Positions 45,604-54,948 are shown, numbered from the stretch's first letter. The stretch: 64,000 nucleotides of DNA from Gymnodinialimonas ceratoperidinii (GCF_019297855.1 NZ_CP079194.1:372001-436000); one strand, 5' to 3'. Numbers and translations: made by a program. Notes: generated from the letters alone by a model not told the origin.

Positions 45604-46577
45604 TGCCCTGTTTCGATGCCGTTCCAATTGCGGATCGGACCGTGGGTGAAGGCCAGCGCCTCCGGATGCTTGGGGTCCAGAACGCCAAGCGCGCCGAGGA
45701 TGTGGGTGATCGCCGCCTCCGAGCCACGCGTCGCCCCGTCCGCGATCTTGAGCGCGACGCCGATCTTCAGCTCGGGCACGATGGCCACGAAGACACCTTC
45801 AGCCCCGGTCTTGATCGCAGCCCGCTGACCCATCGCACGCATCAGACGGGTGCAGGCGCGCCCCTCGCCGGCGACGAGGTCAGGGTGCAGCATCATCGCC
45901 TCACGCAGGCGCACCATCGCGGCTTGGCGCGCGCCACCGTCCGGCGTTGCGGCTGCATAGGCCGCCATGGCGCGGGCGAGCCCGGAGAGACGCGTCGAGA
46001 AGTTCGGCGCCGAACAACCGTCGATGGCGAATTCGGGGTTCGGCTCGTCTGTCACATCATCCCAAGCCTCGCTGATCGCGGCCTGCAAGGGATGGGAGGG
46101 GTCAACGTATTCCGGCCCCGCGCCGATGTGCTGGCTATAGGTCAGGAAGCCGGTGTGCTTGCCGGAGCAATTGTTGTGCCGCTGATCCGGCCCGCAGTGA
46201 GAGCAGATCAGTGCATCGCGGGCGGGCACGTCATTGGGCCATTGCACGCCGCAGCGAAAATCGGATTCGGACAGGCCCAGATCGGCCAGCCACGCGGTGA
46301 CGCGGTCCGTGTGGATCGCCGCACCCTGATGAGAGGCGCAGGACAGCGCCAGATGCTCTGGCGTCAGGCCACGGGCATCTGCCGCGCCGCTTTCCACCAG
46401 CGGAAGCGCCTGGATCATCTTGGAGGAGGAGCGCGGCAGGATCCGTGCTTCGGTGTCGCCAATACCGGCGATCAACCCCTCGCCATGCCGCCAGATGGCA
46501 ACCTGGCCCCTGTGGGTGCACTCCAGAACCGGGCCGCGATGGACCTCTACCAGCGCCTCGTTCGCATTCGTTGTCAT
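45564..46577 (-). CDS. L-asparaginase II (Rhizobium etli-type, class 3)
   Basis: It hydrolyses asparagine to aspartate and ammonia. The 337-residue protein shows the SSSK segment, SCASHQG, and HNNCSGKHTGFL, signatures of the R. etli ReAII-type asparaginases, which are unrelated to the E. coli enzymes and have serine-lysine tandems and a zinc site. GGGAG lies nine bases before ATG 46577, whereas ATG 46583 would be only three bases away, so the shorter form is chosen. The 3' end overlaps the histidine kinase gene by 40 bases on the opposite strand. Upstream lies a 174-base divergent region shared with the IalB-like genes. Confidence 0.92.
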   Translation of the reverse strand: MTTNANEALVEVHRGPVLECTHRGQVAIWRHGEGLIAGIGDTEARILPRSSSKMIQALPLVESGAADARGLTPEHLALSCASHQGAAIHTDRVTAWLADLGLSESDFRCGVQWPNDVPARDALICSHCGPDQRHNNCSGKHTGFLTYSQHIGAGPEYVDPSHPLQAAISEAWDDVTDEPNPEFAIDGCSAPNFSTRLSGLARAMAAYAAATPDGGARQAAMVRLREAMMLHPDLVAGEGRACTRLMRAMGQRAAIKTGAEGVFVAIVPELKIGVALKIADGATRGSEAAITHILGALGVLDPKHPEALAFTHGPIRNWNGIETGHYRIADALSGLQL

Positions 46578-46751
46578 CACCATTTGCTCCCAGTCCCTTC
46601 ACATCCCGGCGAATTTCCGCACACGGGGCTTTTTTCAACCGCGGCTTTCGTTTAGGTTACCGCGCAATTACGGTCGGACGCCCCATCGTTTGTGATGACC
46701 TAAAAACCGGGTGCCGACCAGAGGCAGCGAAGGGGCTGGAGGCTCTTATTC

Positions 46752-47279
46752 ATGAAGACATATCTTGCTGGTATTCTGGCGGGCGCATTGGCCCTATCGG
46801 CCACGGTCGCGCTTGCTCAGGACGAATCGACTAACCGGGTGAACGCCGAGACCGACTGGTCCGTGTTCGTCGAAGATGACCCGACGCAGTGCTGGGTCGT
46901 ATCCACACCTTCCGAAACCGTGAACACGCGTGACGGCCGAGTCGTGTCCGTGCGGCGCGGTGAAATCCTGATGTTCGTCTCTTTCTGGCCCGGCCAGGAG
47001 CGTTTGGGCGAGGTCAGCTTCACCGGCGGCTATCCCTTCGCGGATGGCTCCACCGTGACCATGGCGATCGGCAACACGTCGTTCGAATTGTTCACCGAAG
47101 GCGAAATGGCCTGGGCCGCCTCGCCGCAGGACGATGACCGCATCATCACCGCGATGAAACGCGGCGCCGAAGCGGTTCTGACGGCACGGTCCTCGCGCGG
47201 GACGCAGACGCAGGACACCTTCAGCCTTCTCGGGTTCACCGCTGCGGTGGAAGACGCCGAGGCGCGGTGCGGGAACTGA
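46752..47279 (+). CDS. IalB-family secreted protein, paralogue 1
   Basis: A 175-residue protein of the invasion-associated locus B family, small periplasmic beta proteins common in alphaproteobacteria. A signal peptide (MKTYLAGILAGALALSATVALA) precedes the mature domain with WSVFVEDDPTQCWVVSTP, the FELFTEGEMAWAAS segment and a C-terminal Cys, allowing one disulphide (QCW with EARCGN). GGAGG lies about ten bases upstream. It is followed after seven bases by a clear paralogue. The name comes from Bartonella, where the gene affects red-cell entry; in a free-living organism the role is unknown. Confidence 0.9.
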   Translation: MKTYLAGILAGALALSATVALAQDESTNRVNAETDWSVFVEDDPTQCWVVSTPSETVNTRDGRVVSVRRGEILMFVSFWPGQERLGEVSFTGGYPFADGSTVTMAIGNTSFELFTEGEMAWAASPQDDDRIITAMKRGAEAVLTARSSRGTQTQDTFSLLGFTAAVEDAEARCGN

Positions 47280-47286
47280 GTCCGTC

Positions 47287-47811
47287 ATGAAAAGCGCATC
47301 ACGCGGCATAGCCGTTCTGGCACTGGGCCTTGGCGCAGTGCTGCCCGGCATGGGCTTGGCGCAGAGCGATGAGGCGCCGTGGCCCGTCTATGTGCAGGAA
47401 GAGCCCGCGCGGTGCTGGATCGTTTCGGACCCCACGGGCACGACGGCGTCGCGCGGTGGCACCGATGTCTCGGGCAACATCAGCCGCGATACGGCGCTGT
47501 TTTTCGTCTCCTACTGGCCAGACGATGGCCGCATGGGCGAGGTCAGCTATACCGGCGGCTACCAGTTCGCCGAGGACAGCGTTGTCACGGTCGAGGTGGG
47601 GGACGACAGCTTCGAATTGTTCACCGAAGGCCCGATGTCATGGGCCGGCTCTCCCGAAGCAGATGCGCGGTTGATCGCCGCCATGCGCGAAGGGATCGAG
47701 GCAGTGGTGACGGCGACGTCCACCCGTGGGACAGAGGTCATCGATACATTCAGCCTGCAAGGGTTCGACCGCGCAATCGATGACGCCTCCGTGCGCTGCG
47801 CGCCGGAATAG
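47287..47811 (+). CDS. IalB-family secreted protein, paralogue 2
   Basis: A 174-residue tandem paralogue of the preceding gene. Matching blocks are [57 protein letters not shown] and a terminal Cys pair (RCW, VRCAPE). A signal peptide ends near GMGLAQ. The two differ at many positions but align end to end, so the duplication is not recent. The genes are separated by seven bases and probably make a two-gene operon upstream of rlmN (71-base gap). Confidence 0.9.
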   Translation: MKSASRGIAVLALGLGAVLPGMGLAQSDEAPWPVYVQEEPARCWIVSDPTGTTASRGGTDVSGNISRDTALFFVSYWPDDGRMGEVSYTGGYQFAEDSVVTVEVGDDSFELFTEGPMSWAGSPEADARLIAAMREGIEAVVTATSTRGTEVIDTFSLQGFDRAIDDASVRCAPE

Positions 47812-47882
47812 CGCCGTCGCGAAAGATTTGCGTGGATGCGCGGCCTCCTATAAGGAAGGCCGTTCTCAAAAGGAGTGCCGCC

Positions 47883-49061
47883 ATGACCGCGACTGCCCCC
47901 ATCACGCAGGACGTCAAAACGTTCCCTCGCAAACTGCCCGACGGGCCGACCAATCTGATTGGTCTCACTCGTGATGCCCTGCGCCTTGCGCTGATCGAGG
48001 CGGGTACGCCCGAGAAACAGGCGAAGATGCGGACCGGGCAGATCTGGCAATGGCTCTACCAGAAGGGCGTGCGAGATTTCGCGGAGATGACGAATCTCTC
48101 CAAGGATTACCGCGCGATGCTGGCGGAGACCTTCGTGGCCGATGTGCCCGAGGTCGTCTCGAAGCAGGTCAGTGCGGATGGCACGCGCAAGTATCTGGTG
48201 CGGATCGCGGGCGGCCATGAGGTGGAGGTCGTCTATATCCCCGAGGTCGATCGCGGCACGCTGTGTATCTCCAGCCAAGTCGGCTGCACGCTCACCTGCT
48301 CGTTCTGTCACACCGGCACGCAGAAGCTGGTGCGCAACCTGACCGCCGGAGAGATCATCGGTCAGGTCATGCTGGCGCGCGACGATCTGGAAGAATGGAC
48401 GGCTGCGGGCGAAGGCAGCGATGCCAAGCCGCGGCTGGTCTCGAACATCGTGTTGATGGGCATGGGCGAGCCGCTCTACAACTTCGAGAACGTCCGCGAC
48501 GCGATGAAGATCGCGATGGACCCCGAAGGCATCTCTCTCTCGCGTCGCCGGATCACCCTGTCGACCTCGGGCGTCGTGCCGGAGATCGCGAAGACGGCTG
48601 AAGAGATCGGCTGCCAGCTCGCCGTCAGCTTCCACGCCACCACGGATGAGGTGCGCGACAAGCTGGTGCCGATCAACAAACGCTGGCCCATCGCCGAGTT
48701 GCTCGACGCGCTGCGGGCCTATCCGAAGGTCAGCAATTCCGAGCGGATTACCTTCGAATACGTGATGCTGAAGGACGTGAACGATACGGACGAGGACGCG
48801 CGGCGCTTGGTGCAGCTGATCAAGGGCATCCCGGCGAAGATCAACCTGATCCCGTTCAACGAATGGCCGGGCGCGCCCTACGAGCGCTCGGATTGGGCGC
48901 GGATCGAGGCTTTCGCGGATATCGTCTACAAGGCGGGCTACGCCTCACCGATTCGCACGCCGCGGGGCGAGGACATCATGGCCGCCTGTGGTCAGCTGAA
49001 GTCGGCAACTGAACGCGCGCGTAAATCGCGCAAGCAGATCGAGGCCGAAGCAGGCTTGTAA
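47883..49061 (+). CDS. rlmN: 23S rRNA/tRNA adenine-C2 methyltransferase
   Basis: A radical SAM enzyme that adds a C2 methyl to A2503 of 23S rRNA and A37 of some tRNAs. The 392-residue protein contains the cluster motif CTLTCSFC (CxxxCxxC), the catalytic cysteine pair (LCISSQVGC and the C-terminal AACGQL), and MGMGEPLYN in the SAM-binding core. AAAGGAG eight bases before ATG 47883 sets the start. An N-terminal extension of about 20 residues before the usual domain is a common feature. It reads away from the IalB genes and converges with the 61-residue genes. Confidence 0.97.
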   Translation: MTATAPITQDVKTFPRKLPDGPTNLIGLTRDALRLALIEAGTPEKQAKMRTGQIWQWLYQKGVRDFAEMTNLSKDYRAMLAETFVADVPEVVSKQVSADGTRKYLVRIAGGHEVEVVYIPEVDRGTLCISSQVGCTLTCSFCHTGTQKLVRNLTAGEIIGQVMLARDDLEEWTAAGEGSDAKPRLVSNIVLMGMGEPLYNFENVRDAMKIAMDPEGISLSRRRITLSTSGVVPEIAKTAEEIGCQLAVSFHATTDEVRDKLVPINKRWPIAELLDALRAYPKVSNSERITFEYVMLKDVNDTDEDARRLVQLIKGIPAKINLIPFNEWPGAPYERSDWARIEAFADIVYKAGYASPIRTPRGEDIMAACGQLKSATERARKSRKQIEAEAGL

Positions 49062-49084
49062 TACCTGCGACGCGCCTCTCTCAT

Positions 49085-49117
49085 AAAAAAGAAAAGGCGC
49101 CGCCCGAAGGCCGCGCC
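49085..49117 (-). terminator. UUCG-capped terminator of micro-protein gene 1
   Basis: On the minus strand GGCGCGGCC-TTCG-GGCGGCGCC is followed by TTTTCTTTT. The hairpin has a TTCG tetraloop and one G-G mismatch. It ends the gene at 49148-49333 and lies opposite the rlmN end. A near copy follows the second micro-protein gene. Confidence 0.8.
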
Positions 49118-49147
49118 AATTCAAAATCTTCCACCTTGATCCGAGGA

Positions 49148-49333
49148 TCAGGAGTGGTGCAGCGCCAGCACGAGCAGCAGAACTGCGATCGCGGGGACGA
49201 GGATGCCGCCAGCGGAAGAGCTGGTGTCTTCTACGACAACAACGGGCTCGACAACGGTGGGGGCGACATAGCCGCCTGCGATGGCGCCGGTTGCGACGAC
49301 GGAAAGTGCTGCTGCGAGTGCGAGTTTTTTCAT
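49148..49333 (-). CDS. 61-residue GGYVAP membrane micro-protein, copy 1
   Basis: A tiny exported protein: signal segment MKKLALAAALSVVATGAIA, then GGYVAPTVVEPVVVVEDTSSS, then a hydrophobic helix GGILVPAIAVLLLVLALHHS. It could be a small single-pass protein or a membrane peptide. Similar proteins are common in Rhodobacterales and are often mislabelled as ferrochelatase in databases; there is no ferrochelatase sequence here. AAGGAG lies six bases before the ATG. It differs from the copy at 49538-49723 by only one residue (T15 to S). Confidence 0.75.
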   Translation of the reverse strand: MKKLALAAALSVVATGAIAGGYVAPTVVEPVVVVEDTSSSAGGILVPAIAVLLLVLALHHS

Positions 49334-49476
49334 TTTAGTCTCCTTGGCCCGGTTTCACGCCTCATGCGTCGGCAGGGCAATTGAATTAACACCTTGGCAG
49401 GAGTCGTATCCGGAGACTGTCGGCGGGTGCAATCAACGGATGGCCCCCAAGGCAACATCGGTGCGAGGTGTTGCAC

Positions 49477-49509
49477 AAAAGAAAAGGCGCCGCCCGAAGG
49501 CAGCGCCAA
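49477..49509 (-). terminator. UUCG-capped terminator of micro-protein gene 2
   Basis: On the minus strand GGCGCTGCC-TTCG-GGCGGCGCC is followed by TTTTCTTTTG. It is nearly the same as the terminator at 49085-49117, but the mismatch is replaced by a T-G wobble, so the duplication included the terminator. Confidence 0.8.
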
Positions 49510-49537
49510 TCCAAATTCTTCCACGTTGATCCGAAGA

Positions 49538-49723
49538 TCAGGAGTGGTGCAGTGCCAGAACCAGCAGCAGAACTGCGATGGCGGGCACCAGGATGCCGCC
49601 AGCGGAGGAGCTGGTGTCTTCGACAACAACTACGGGCTCAACGACCGTAGGAGCAACATAACCGCCTGCGATTGCGCCAGAAGCGACAACGGACAGAGCA
49701 GCAGCGAGAGCGAGTTTTTTCAT
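49538..49723 (-). CDS. 61-residue GGYVAP membrane micro-protein, copy 2
   Basis: Sister of the preceding micro-protein with one residue changed (Ser15) but many synonymous base differences, which suggests purifying selection on the peptide. It has the same signal segment, Val-rich acidic middle and hydrophobic tail ending HHS. AAGGA lies eight bases before the ATG. The genes run in the same direction about 200 bases apart, each with its own ribosome site and its own UUCG terminator, so they are probably separate transcription units. Confidence 0.75.
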   Translation of the reverse strand: MKKLALAAALSVVASGAIAGGYVAPTVVEPVVVVEDTSSSAGGILVPAIAVLLLVLALHHS

Positions 49724-50020
49724 AGTAGATATCCTTATAAGATACGCCCCTTTTACGCACTATGCGCAGGTTGGGGCACCCAAGACTGTACCTCGTGCAT
49801 TTCTTTAACCAGCAACCCGGTTTGATTGCAATGGCGGCGAAATTAACGCCAAGCACGGAAACGACCCATGTCGTCAAAATAGCAACACTTCTGCGCAAGG
49901 GCCTTGAAATAAAGGTGATCGCAACGGTTTCTGCACGATGCCGGCTTTATTTGCGGACTCGTGGAACCATTTGAAATCGCCCCGAATCGTCGCTCAAAGG
50001 GGTGATTCTGATGCCCTGAA
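49724..50020. other. Intergenic region upstream of micro-protein gene 2
   Basis: About 297 bases without a convincing gene; short open frames here look random. It should hold the promoter of the minus-strand micro-protein gene and the 3' end of the L,D-transpeptidase-like gene. No clear promoter boxes could be assigned by eye. Confidence 0.4.
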
Positions 50021-50503
50021 CTACGGGTAGATCGAGATCGGCGTGCCGTCTTCGACCATCGCGTAGATCTGGCGCATGTCGCGATTGCTCACCGCGATAC
50101 AGCCCGCCGTCCAGTCGTCGTCGCGCCGGAACGGCCGCGGCGTGCCGTGAATGAAAATGTCGCCACCGGGGCTGACACCACGGGCGCGGGCCTGCGCGAT
50201 GTCTTCCTCGTTCGGATAGTCGATCCCGATCGAGAGGTAGTACGCGCTGTTGGGGTTGCGGCGGTCGATCATGTACTCGCCCTCGGGCGTGCGACCATCG
50301 CCTTCTTCCAGCTTGTGGCCTTCGGGTGCGAAGCCCAGTTCGAATTCGTAAGCTTCGAGGATTTCTTCGTTATGCATCAGGTACATAAGCCGGTCGTCCT
50401 TGTGGACGATCACGCGCGTCACCTGTGGTCCATCGTACTCGATGAAACGCGAACATCCGGTGAGGGCCGTGAGCGTGAGCAGAGCAATCAGAAGAAAACG
50501 CAT
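50021..50503 (-). CDS. L,D-transpeptidase-like (YkuD) lipoprotein
   Basis: A 160-residue lipoprotein: signal MRFLLIALLTLTALTG with lipobox LTGC, so the Cys is lipidated. The YkuD domain follows, with HGTPRPFRRDDDWTAGCIAVSN carrying the catalytic His and Cys (HGT...GC pattern). Such enzymes crosslink peptidoglycan or attach proteins to it; short lipoprotein forms may be hydrolases. ATG 50503 is chosen because GGA lies six bases upstream, while ATG 50509 directly abuts it. It stands alone, about 60 bases after the end of the neighbouring SDR gene on the same strand. Confidence 0.9.
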   Translation of the reverse strand: MRFLLIALLTLTALTGCSRFIEYDGPQVTRVIVHKDDRLMYLMHNEEILEAYEFELGFAPEGHKLEEGDGRTPEGEYMIDRRNPNSAYYLSIGIDYPNEEDIAQARARGVSPGGDIFIHGTPRPFRRDDDWTAGCIAVSNRDMRQIYAMVEDGTPISIYP

Positions 50504-50564
50504 GGTCATTCCATCGAGACAGGGTTTGTTCCAGTTACACCGAATTCCGGGTTCGATGCGAGCA

Positions 50565-51413
50565 TTAGCGATCGCTCTCAGCGGAAAGAAGCGCAGTCAG
50601 ACCAGTGTGGTAGTCGGGATAGAGGAGTTTCACCCCGAGTTCTTCCTTGATCCGCGTGTTATCGACCCGCTTGGATTCGGAATAGAAGCTGCGCCCCATC
50701 GGCGTCATCTCGGCGTCCTCAAACGGAATCGCAGGTGGAACGGGCAGCCCCAACAGCTCGGCCGCGTAGGCGATCACGTCCTGCGGCGGGGCAGGTTGAT
50801 CGTCGCAGACATTGTAAGCCGCGCCGGGGTTGGGCCGCGCGATCGAGGCAAGAAGCACCTGCGCGATATCGTCGATATGCGTGCGGCTAAACACCTGGTT
50901 TTTCTTTACGATCCTGCGCGCGTTACCGCTCCGGACCTTGGCGAATGGGCCGCGGCCGGGGCCGTAGATTCCCGCCAGCCGAAAGATATGAACCGGCAAC
51001 CCGTGTTCGCGATACAGGTCCAGCCACTCGCCCTCGGTCGCGACGCGTGCCTCGCCCCGCTCGCTCGTCGGGGTCAGCGGCGTCTGCTCGTCCACCCAGC
51101 CGCCCTGATGATCGCCGTAGACGCCAGTGGTGGACAGGTAACCGACCCACTCGGGCTTGGCCGCTGCGAAGGCGTCGCGAAGCTCAGCCAGAACCGGATC
51201 GCGCCCTTGATCCGGGCCGGCGGAAATCAGGATGTGTGTCGCCTCCGCCACGTCCTGCGCTAGGTCATCCCCCGGAAAGATCCGAGCCGTCACGCCCGTC
51301 ATCTTGGCGGCTTTCTCAGGCGACCGCGTCGTCGCGACGATCTCCCAGTCGCTCGGCACGGCCTTTGCGAAGGCCTTTGACGAGAAGCCATACCCGAAAA
51401 TCAAAAGCTTCAT
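50565..51413 (-). CDS. NAD-dependent epimerase/SDR-like protein (YeeZ type)
   Basis: A 282-residue extended Rossmann protein. It starts [15 protein letters not shown] with a GxGxxS-type loop, continues with [10 protein letters not shown] (a Ser-Tyr catalytic region) and [14 protein letters not shown], all like the YeeZ/SDR family of unknown substrate. GGAGAGG lies five bases before ATG 51413, which overlaps the queG stop (ATGA). It is the last gene of the queG-GST group, suggesting co-expression but no proven role in queuosine synthesis. Confidence 0.88.
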   Translation of the reverse strand: MKLLIFGYGFSSKAFAKAVPSDWEIVATTRSPEKAAKMTGVTARIFPGDDLAQDVAEATHILISAGPDQGRDPVLAELRDAFAAAKPEWVGYLSTTGVYGDHQGGWVDEQTPLTPTSERGEARVATEGEWLDLYREHGLPVHIFRLAGIYGPGRGPFAKVRSGNARRIVKKNQVFSRTHIDDIAQVLLASIARPNPGAAYNVCDDQPAPPQDVIAYAAELLGLPVPPAIPFEDAEMTPMGRSFYSESKRVDNTRIKEELGVKLLYPDYHTGLTALLSAESDR

Positions 51414-52441
51414 TGCAACCTCTCCACTGCCCATTGCGCGGCGTCAGCGACCGCGGGGTCGGGATCATCTGTCAGCCCCTTTGCGACGTTTGCCAACTCA
51501 AAAACCCCCGAATTTCCAATCGCATAGAGCACGTTTCGCACAAACCTGTCGCGCCCGATGCGCTTGATGGGAGACCCCGAAAACCGCGCGCGGAAACCCG
51601 CGTCGTCTAATTGCGCCAATTCGGCGAGCGGGGGCGATTTCAGGTCGTCACGCGGCGCGTAGCGAATGTCCCGGGCAGCTTGCGCAAACTTGTTCCAGGG
51701 GCACACAGCGAGGCAATCATCGCAGCCATAGATGCGATTGCCCATCTTCGCGCGCAGGTCCCTGTCCACCGGCCCCTTATGCTCGATCGTCAGATAGGAA
51801 ATGCACTTGCGCGCATCGAGCCGGAACGGCGCGGGAAAGGCGTCCGTCGGACAGATGTCGAGACAGGCGGTGCAAGAGCCGCAATGCTCTTCCTCGGGCG
51901 CATCGACCGGCAGCTCGATCGTGGTGAAGATCGCACCGAGGAAGAACCAACTCCCAAGATCGCGCCCCAGAAGGTTGGTGTGCTTGCCCTGCCAGCCGAG
52001 CCCCGCTGCCTGCGCCAAGGGCTTCTCCATCACCGGGGCGGTGTCGACAAAGACCTTGATCTGCTCGCCCGGCGCCTGCTCCAGCAGCCAGCGACCCACG
52101 CGCTTCAACCGTTTTTTCACCAGATCGTGGTAGTCGCGCCCCTGTGCATAGACGCTGATGGTGGCACGATCGCGCGCCTCCAGCGGGGTGAGCGGATCAA
52201 TATCGTGCGTGTAGGGCTCTGCCAGCATGATGACGGATTTCGCCTCCGGCCAAAGCGCGCTGGCATCGCCACGCCAATGCATCCGCTCGGCCATCCACCC
52301 CATTTGCCCGTGATATCCGGCATCGACGAAGGCGCGCAGGCGCTCGGCCGTCTCGGGCACCGCGTCGGGCCGACAGACGCCCATCTTGGCAAAGCCCGCC
52401 GCGACGGACTCCGCCAGAAGAGCGTCCTTCAGCGCGCTCAA
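51410..52441 (-). CDS. queG: Epoxyqueuosine reductase
   Basis: The last step of queuosine synthesis in tRNA: cobalamin-dependent reduction of epoxyqueuosine. The 343-residue protein shows two 4Fe-4S motifs, [12 protein letters not shown] and [11 protein letters not shown], plus the [10 protein letters not shown] segment of the QueG cofactor site. The C-terminus has the HEAT-like repeat ([11 protein letters not shown]). Its start overlaps the GST stop, and its stop overlaps the SDR start, making a tight three-gene cluster. Other queuosine genes are not in the window. Confidence 0.96.
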   Translation of the reverse strand: MSALKDALLAESVAAGFAKMGVCRPDAVPETAERLRAFVDAGYHGQMGWMAERMHWRGDASALWPEAKSVIMLAEPYTHDIDPLTPLEARDRATISVYAQGRDYHDLVKKRLKRVGRWLLEQAPGEQIKVFVDTAPVMEKPLAQAAGLGWQGKHTNLLGRDLGSWFFLGAIFTTIELPVDAPEEEHCGSCTACLDICPTDAFPAPFRLDARKCISYLTIEHKGPVDRDLRAKMGNRIYGCDDCLAVCPWNKFAQAARDIRYAPRDDLKSPPLAELAQLDDAGFRARFSGSPIKRIGRDRFVRNVLYAIGNSGVFELANVAKGLTDDPDPAVADAAQWAVERLQ

Positions 52442-53103
52442 AAGTCCAGGTTCGCGTAGTGGGGCGGCTGCGGAAACCCGAAGAGTTGATCCGCGAGGAT
52501 CGAGCGGAACGCGGGCCGCGATTTGATCGTCGCATACCAGTCCTTGACCGGCTCACTCAGGCTCCAGTCCACATCCGAGATGTAGTCGAGGCAACTCAGA
52601 TGCGCGGCCGCGGTGAAATCGGCCATCGTCATCTTGTCGCCCGCCAGCCACCGGCGCTGATCCAGCAGCCAATCCATGTACCGCAGGTGAAACTTGATGT
52701 TCTTGGCGCCCAGCTTCACGGCGCGCCCGTCAGGATAGCCACTGCGCATCAGCTTCTTGTGCACCCGCTCGTGCACCAGATTGCGCGTGACCTCGTTGTA
52801 GAACTTGTCATCGAACCAAGCCACCAGCCGACGCACCTCGGCCCGCGCAACCGGATCGCGCGGCATCAACTGCGGCTCTGGCACGGTTTCCTCGATGTAT
52901 TCGCAAATCGCGGTACTGTCGCACAGCAAGATCCCGTCGATGCGCAGCACGGGCACCTTTCCGGCCGGGTTACGGCGCAGGAACTCATTGGTGGGCTCCC
53001 AATACTTCTCGTCGACCAATTCCACCTCGATGCGTTTCTCCGCGAGGATCAGGCGGACCTTCCGGCAAAAAGGCGACAAGGGAAAATGGTAGAGGCGGTT
53101 CAT
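52438..53103 (-). CDS. Glutathione S-transferase family protein
   Basis: A 221-residue GST-like protein. The N-terminal thioredoxin-fold half begins [20 protein letters not shown] with the likely active-site Ser/Cys region (SPFC), followed by NPAGKVPVL and the glutathione-contacting [11 protein letters not shown]. The C-terminal helical domain spans about 90-221. Start ATG 53103 matches the domain start. Stop and queG start overlap. Substrate unknown. Confidence 0.92.
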   Translation of the reverse strand: MNRLYHFPLSPFCRKVRLILAEKRIEVELVDEKYWEPTNEFLRRNPAGKVPVLRIDGILLCDSTAICEYIEETVPEPQLMPRDPVARAEVRRLVAWFDDKFYNEVTRNLVHERVHKKLMRSGYPDGRAVKLGAKNIKFHLRYMDWLLDQRRWLAGDKMTMADFTAAAHLSCLDYISDVDWSLSEPVKDWYATIKSRPAFRSILADQLFGFPQPPHYANLDF

Positions 53104-53158
53104 TGCGGGCTGCTCATGTTGGGGTTTACCCCGTCTTTGCAAGACGGATCAGGGAAAA

Positions 53159-53878
53159 TCAATTCGCAAAGCAATCGTCCCGCCCATCAGCGCGGATTGT
53201 GGCCGCTCCATCGGCGATGGACCGGGCGCGTCGGTCGACGAAATTGGACGGCGCGCTGGCGTTTCGCTCCTGCGGGTTCGGCAGAACGGCCGCCAACAAT
53301 GCGGCCTGTCGCGCGCTCAGATCGGCGGCGGAGACCCCGAAATGGTGCCGCGCGCCGGCTTCCGCGCCAAAGACCCCCGGCGCGAATTCCGCGACGTTGA
53401 GGTAGACCTCCAACACGCGCGCTTTGGGCCAGATCAACTCCATGACCGGGGTGATCGCTGCCTCCATCGCCTTCCGCAGCCAGGAGCGCCCGTGCCAGAG
53501 GAACGTGTTCTTTACCGTCTGCTGACTGATGGTAGAGCCACCCCGCGCCGCGCCCTCGGCGATGGCATCGCGGATCGCGCTCATGTCGAACCCCCAGTGG
53601 AGGCAGAAATTCGCGTCCTCCGCGGCAACCACTGATCGGGCCAACACCGGAGCGATCTCCTCCATGGGTGTCCAGTCCCGCTCGATCCCGCCGAGACGCG
53701 CGCGTTCCTGTTGCATGTAGATCGTCGTCGGCACCGGCACGACGGCATAGATCAGGATCCACAACAGGAAGAACACCGCGAGCCCGACCGCGCCACGCAA
53801 AAGCCAGCGCTTCACGGCTCGCAGCCCCAGCCGCAGACGCGATTCCTTCTTCTTCGTCTTCCGCGTTCGTTTCGCCAA
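53159..53878 (-). CDS. mtgA: Monofunctional peptidoglycan transglycosylase
   Basis: It polymerises lipid II into glycan strands without crosslinking. The protein has a basic Lys/Arg-rich N-terminus (KRTRKTKKKESRLRL), one membrane anchor (about 28-50), then a GT51 domain with EDANFCLHWGFD (catalytic Glu), GGSTISQQTVKN and VLEVYLNVAEF. The exact start is unsure: TTG 53878 follows GAAGGAG by about eleven bases and gives 239 residues, close to the family size. An in-frame ATG at 53950 and GTG 53896 are alternatives. It is divergent from speB. The upstream DNA contains a weak copy of the dispersed intergenic motif. Confidence 0.88.
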   Translation of the reverse strand: MAKRTRKTKKKESRLRLGLRAVKRWLLRGAVGLAVFFLLWILIYAVVPVPTTIYMQQERARLGGIERDWTPMEEIAPVLARSVVAAEDANFCLHWGFDMSAIRDAIAEGAARGGSTISQQTVKNTFLWHGRSWLRKAMEAAITPVMELIWPKARVLEVYLNVAEFAPGVFGAEAGARHHFGVSAADLSARQAALLAAVLPNPQERNASAPSNFVDRRARSIADGAATIRADGRDDCFAN

Positions 53879-53974
53879 GCTGCTCGACGCTCCTTCATTC
53901 ACCTTTTCCCAAATACGGCCGCCGGAGGCTCCAACACCAGCCCCAAGCACAACATCTTCTTGAAGGCGCGACCC

Positions 53975-53998
53975 ATGCGCCGCACATTCACCCGATGA
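53975..53998 (+). promoter_or_regulatory. Arginine-rich mini-ORF coupled to the speB-like gene
   Basis: GAAGG at 53962-53966 is followed by ATG 53975 and a seven-codon frame MRRTFTR whose TGA overlaps the next gene's ATG (53995-53998). That gene has no good ribosome site of its own. Three of seven codons are Arg, so arginine-sensitive coupling is possible but unproven. Confidence 0.45.
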
Positions 53999-54948
53999 CC
54001 AATTCTTATGACAGCGGCCGGCTCAACCTGCCTTTCGTCGGTATCTCGACCTTCGGTAAATACGAATACGTCGCGGACTGGAACGCCATCGACGCGGACG
54101 TGGCCGTGCTTGGCGCGCCCTTTGATTTCGGCACCCAATGGCGCCCCGGTGCCCGCTTCGGTCCGCGCGCGATCCGGGAAGCCTCGACCTTATTCTCATT
54201 CGGTCACGCCGGGGCCTACGATCACGAGGACGACGTCACCTACTTGGGGCCCGGTACGAAGATCATCGACATGGGGGATGCGGATATCGTCCACACCCAG
54301 ACCGAGGCTTCTCACGCCAATATCGAAAAGGGGGTTCGGGCGGCCCTCGAAGCCGGGGCCATCCCGGTCACGCTTGGTGGCGATCATTCAATCAACATCC
54401 CATGCGTGCGCGCCTTTGCCGATCGCGGACCGATCCATATCGTGCAGATCGATGCGCATCTGGATTTCGTCGATGAGCGCCACGGTGTGCGATACGGTCA
54501 CGGCAACCCGATGCGACGGGCCGCCGAGCAGGATCACGTCACGGGTCTGAGCCAGTTCGGCATTCGCAATGTCAGCAGCACCGCGAAGGAGGGCTATGAC
54601 GACGCCCGCCGGTTCGGCTCGGACATCCAGTCGGTTCGTCAGATTCGCGCCTTGGGTGCCGAGGCCGCCGCAGCGCGTGTGCCGGAAGGGGTGAACCTTT
54701 ACATCACGATCGACATCGACGGATTCGATCCCTCCATCGCGCCCGGTACGGGCACGCCGTCCCATGGCGGGTTTCTCTATTACGAGGTGATGGAGTTCCT
54801 CGCCATTCTCGCGCGGCGGAATTGCATCGTCGGGGTGGATCTGGTGGAGGTCGCGCCGGATTACGACCGTGACGGGACGACAGCGATCCTTGCGGCACAG
54901 GTGTTATTGAACCTCATCGGGCGCATCCTCCACGCTCGGAAAGCCTAG
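53995..54948 (+). CDS. speB: Agmatinase-like ureohydrolase
   Basis: A manganese enzyme of the arginase family that removes urea from guanidino substrates such as agmatine; guanidinobutyrate or guanidinopropionate are possible substrates too. The 317-residue protein has all metal motifs: GGDHS, DAHLDF and DIDGFDPS, plus GVDLVEV. The start at ATG 53995 overlaps the stop of a seven-codon upstream frame and has no Shine-Dalgarno of its own. It reads opposite to topoisomerase IB, which overlaps it by four bases at 54945. Substrate cannot be chosen by sequence reading alone. Confidence 0.9.
   Translation: MTNSYDSGRLNLPFVGISTFGKYEYVADWNAIDADVAVLGAPFDFGTQWRPGARFGPRAIREASTLFSFGHAGAYDHEDDVTYLGPGTKIIDMGDADIVHTQTEASHANIEKGVRAALEAGAIPVTLGGDHSINIPCVRAFADRGPIHIVQIDAHLDFVDERHGVRYGHGNPMRRAAEQDHVTGLSQFGIRNVSSTAKEGYDDARRFGSDIQSVRQIRALGAEAAAARVPEGVNLYITIDIDGFDPSIAPGTGTPSHGGFLYYEVMEFLAILARRNCIVGVDLVEVAPDYDRDGTTAILAAQVLLNLIGRILHARKA

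Noticed and set aside
49148..49723. Ferrochelatase annotation for the 61-residue genes
   Set aside because: The peptides are far too short and contain none of the ferrochelatase metal- or porphyrin-binding sequence.
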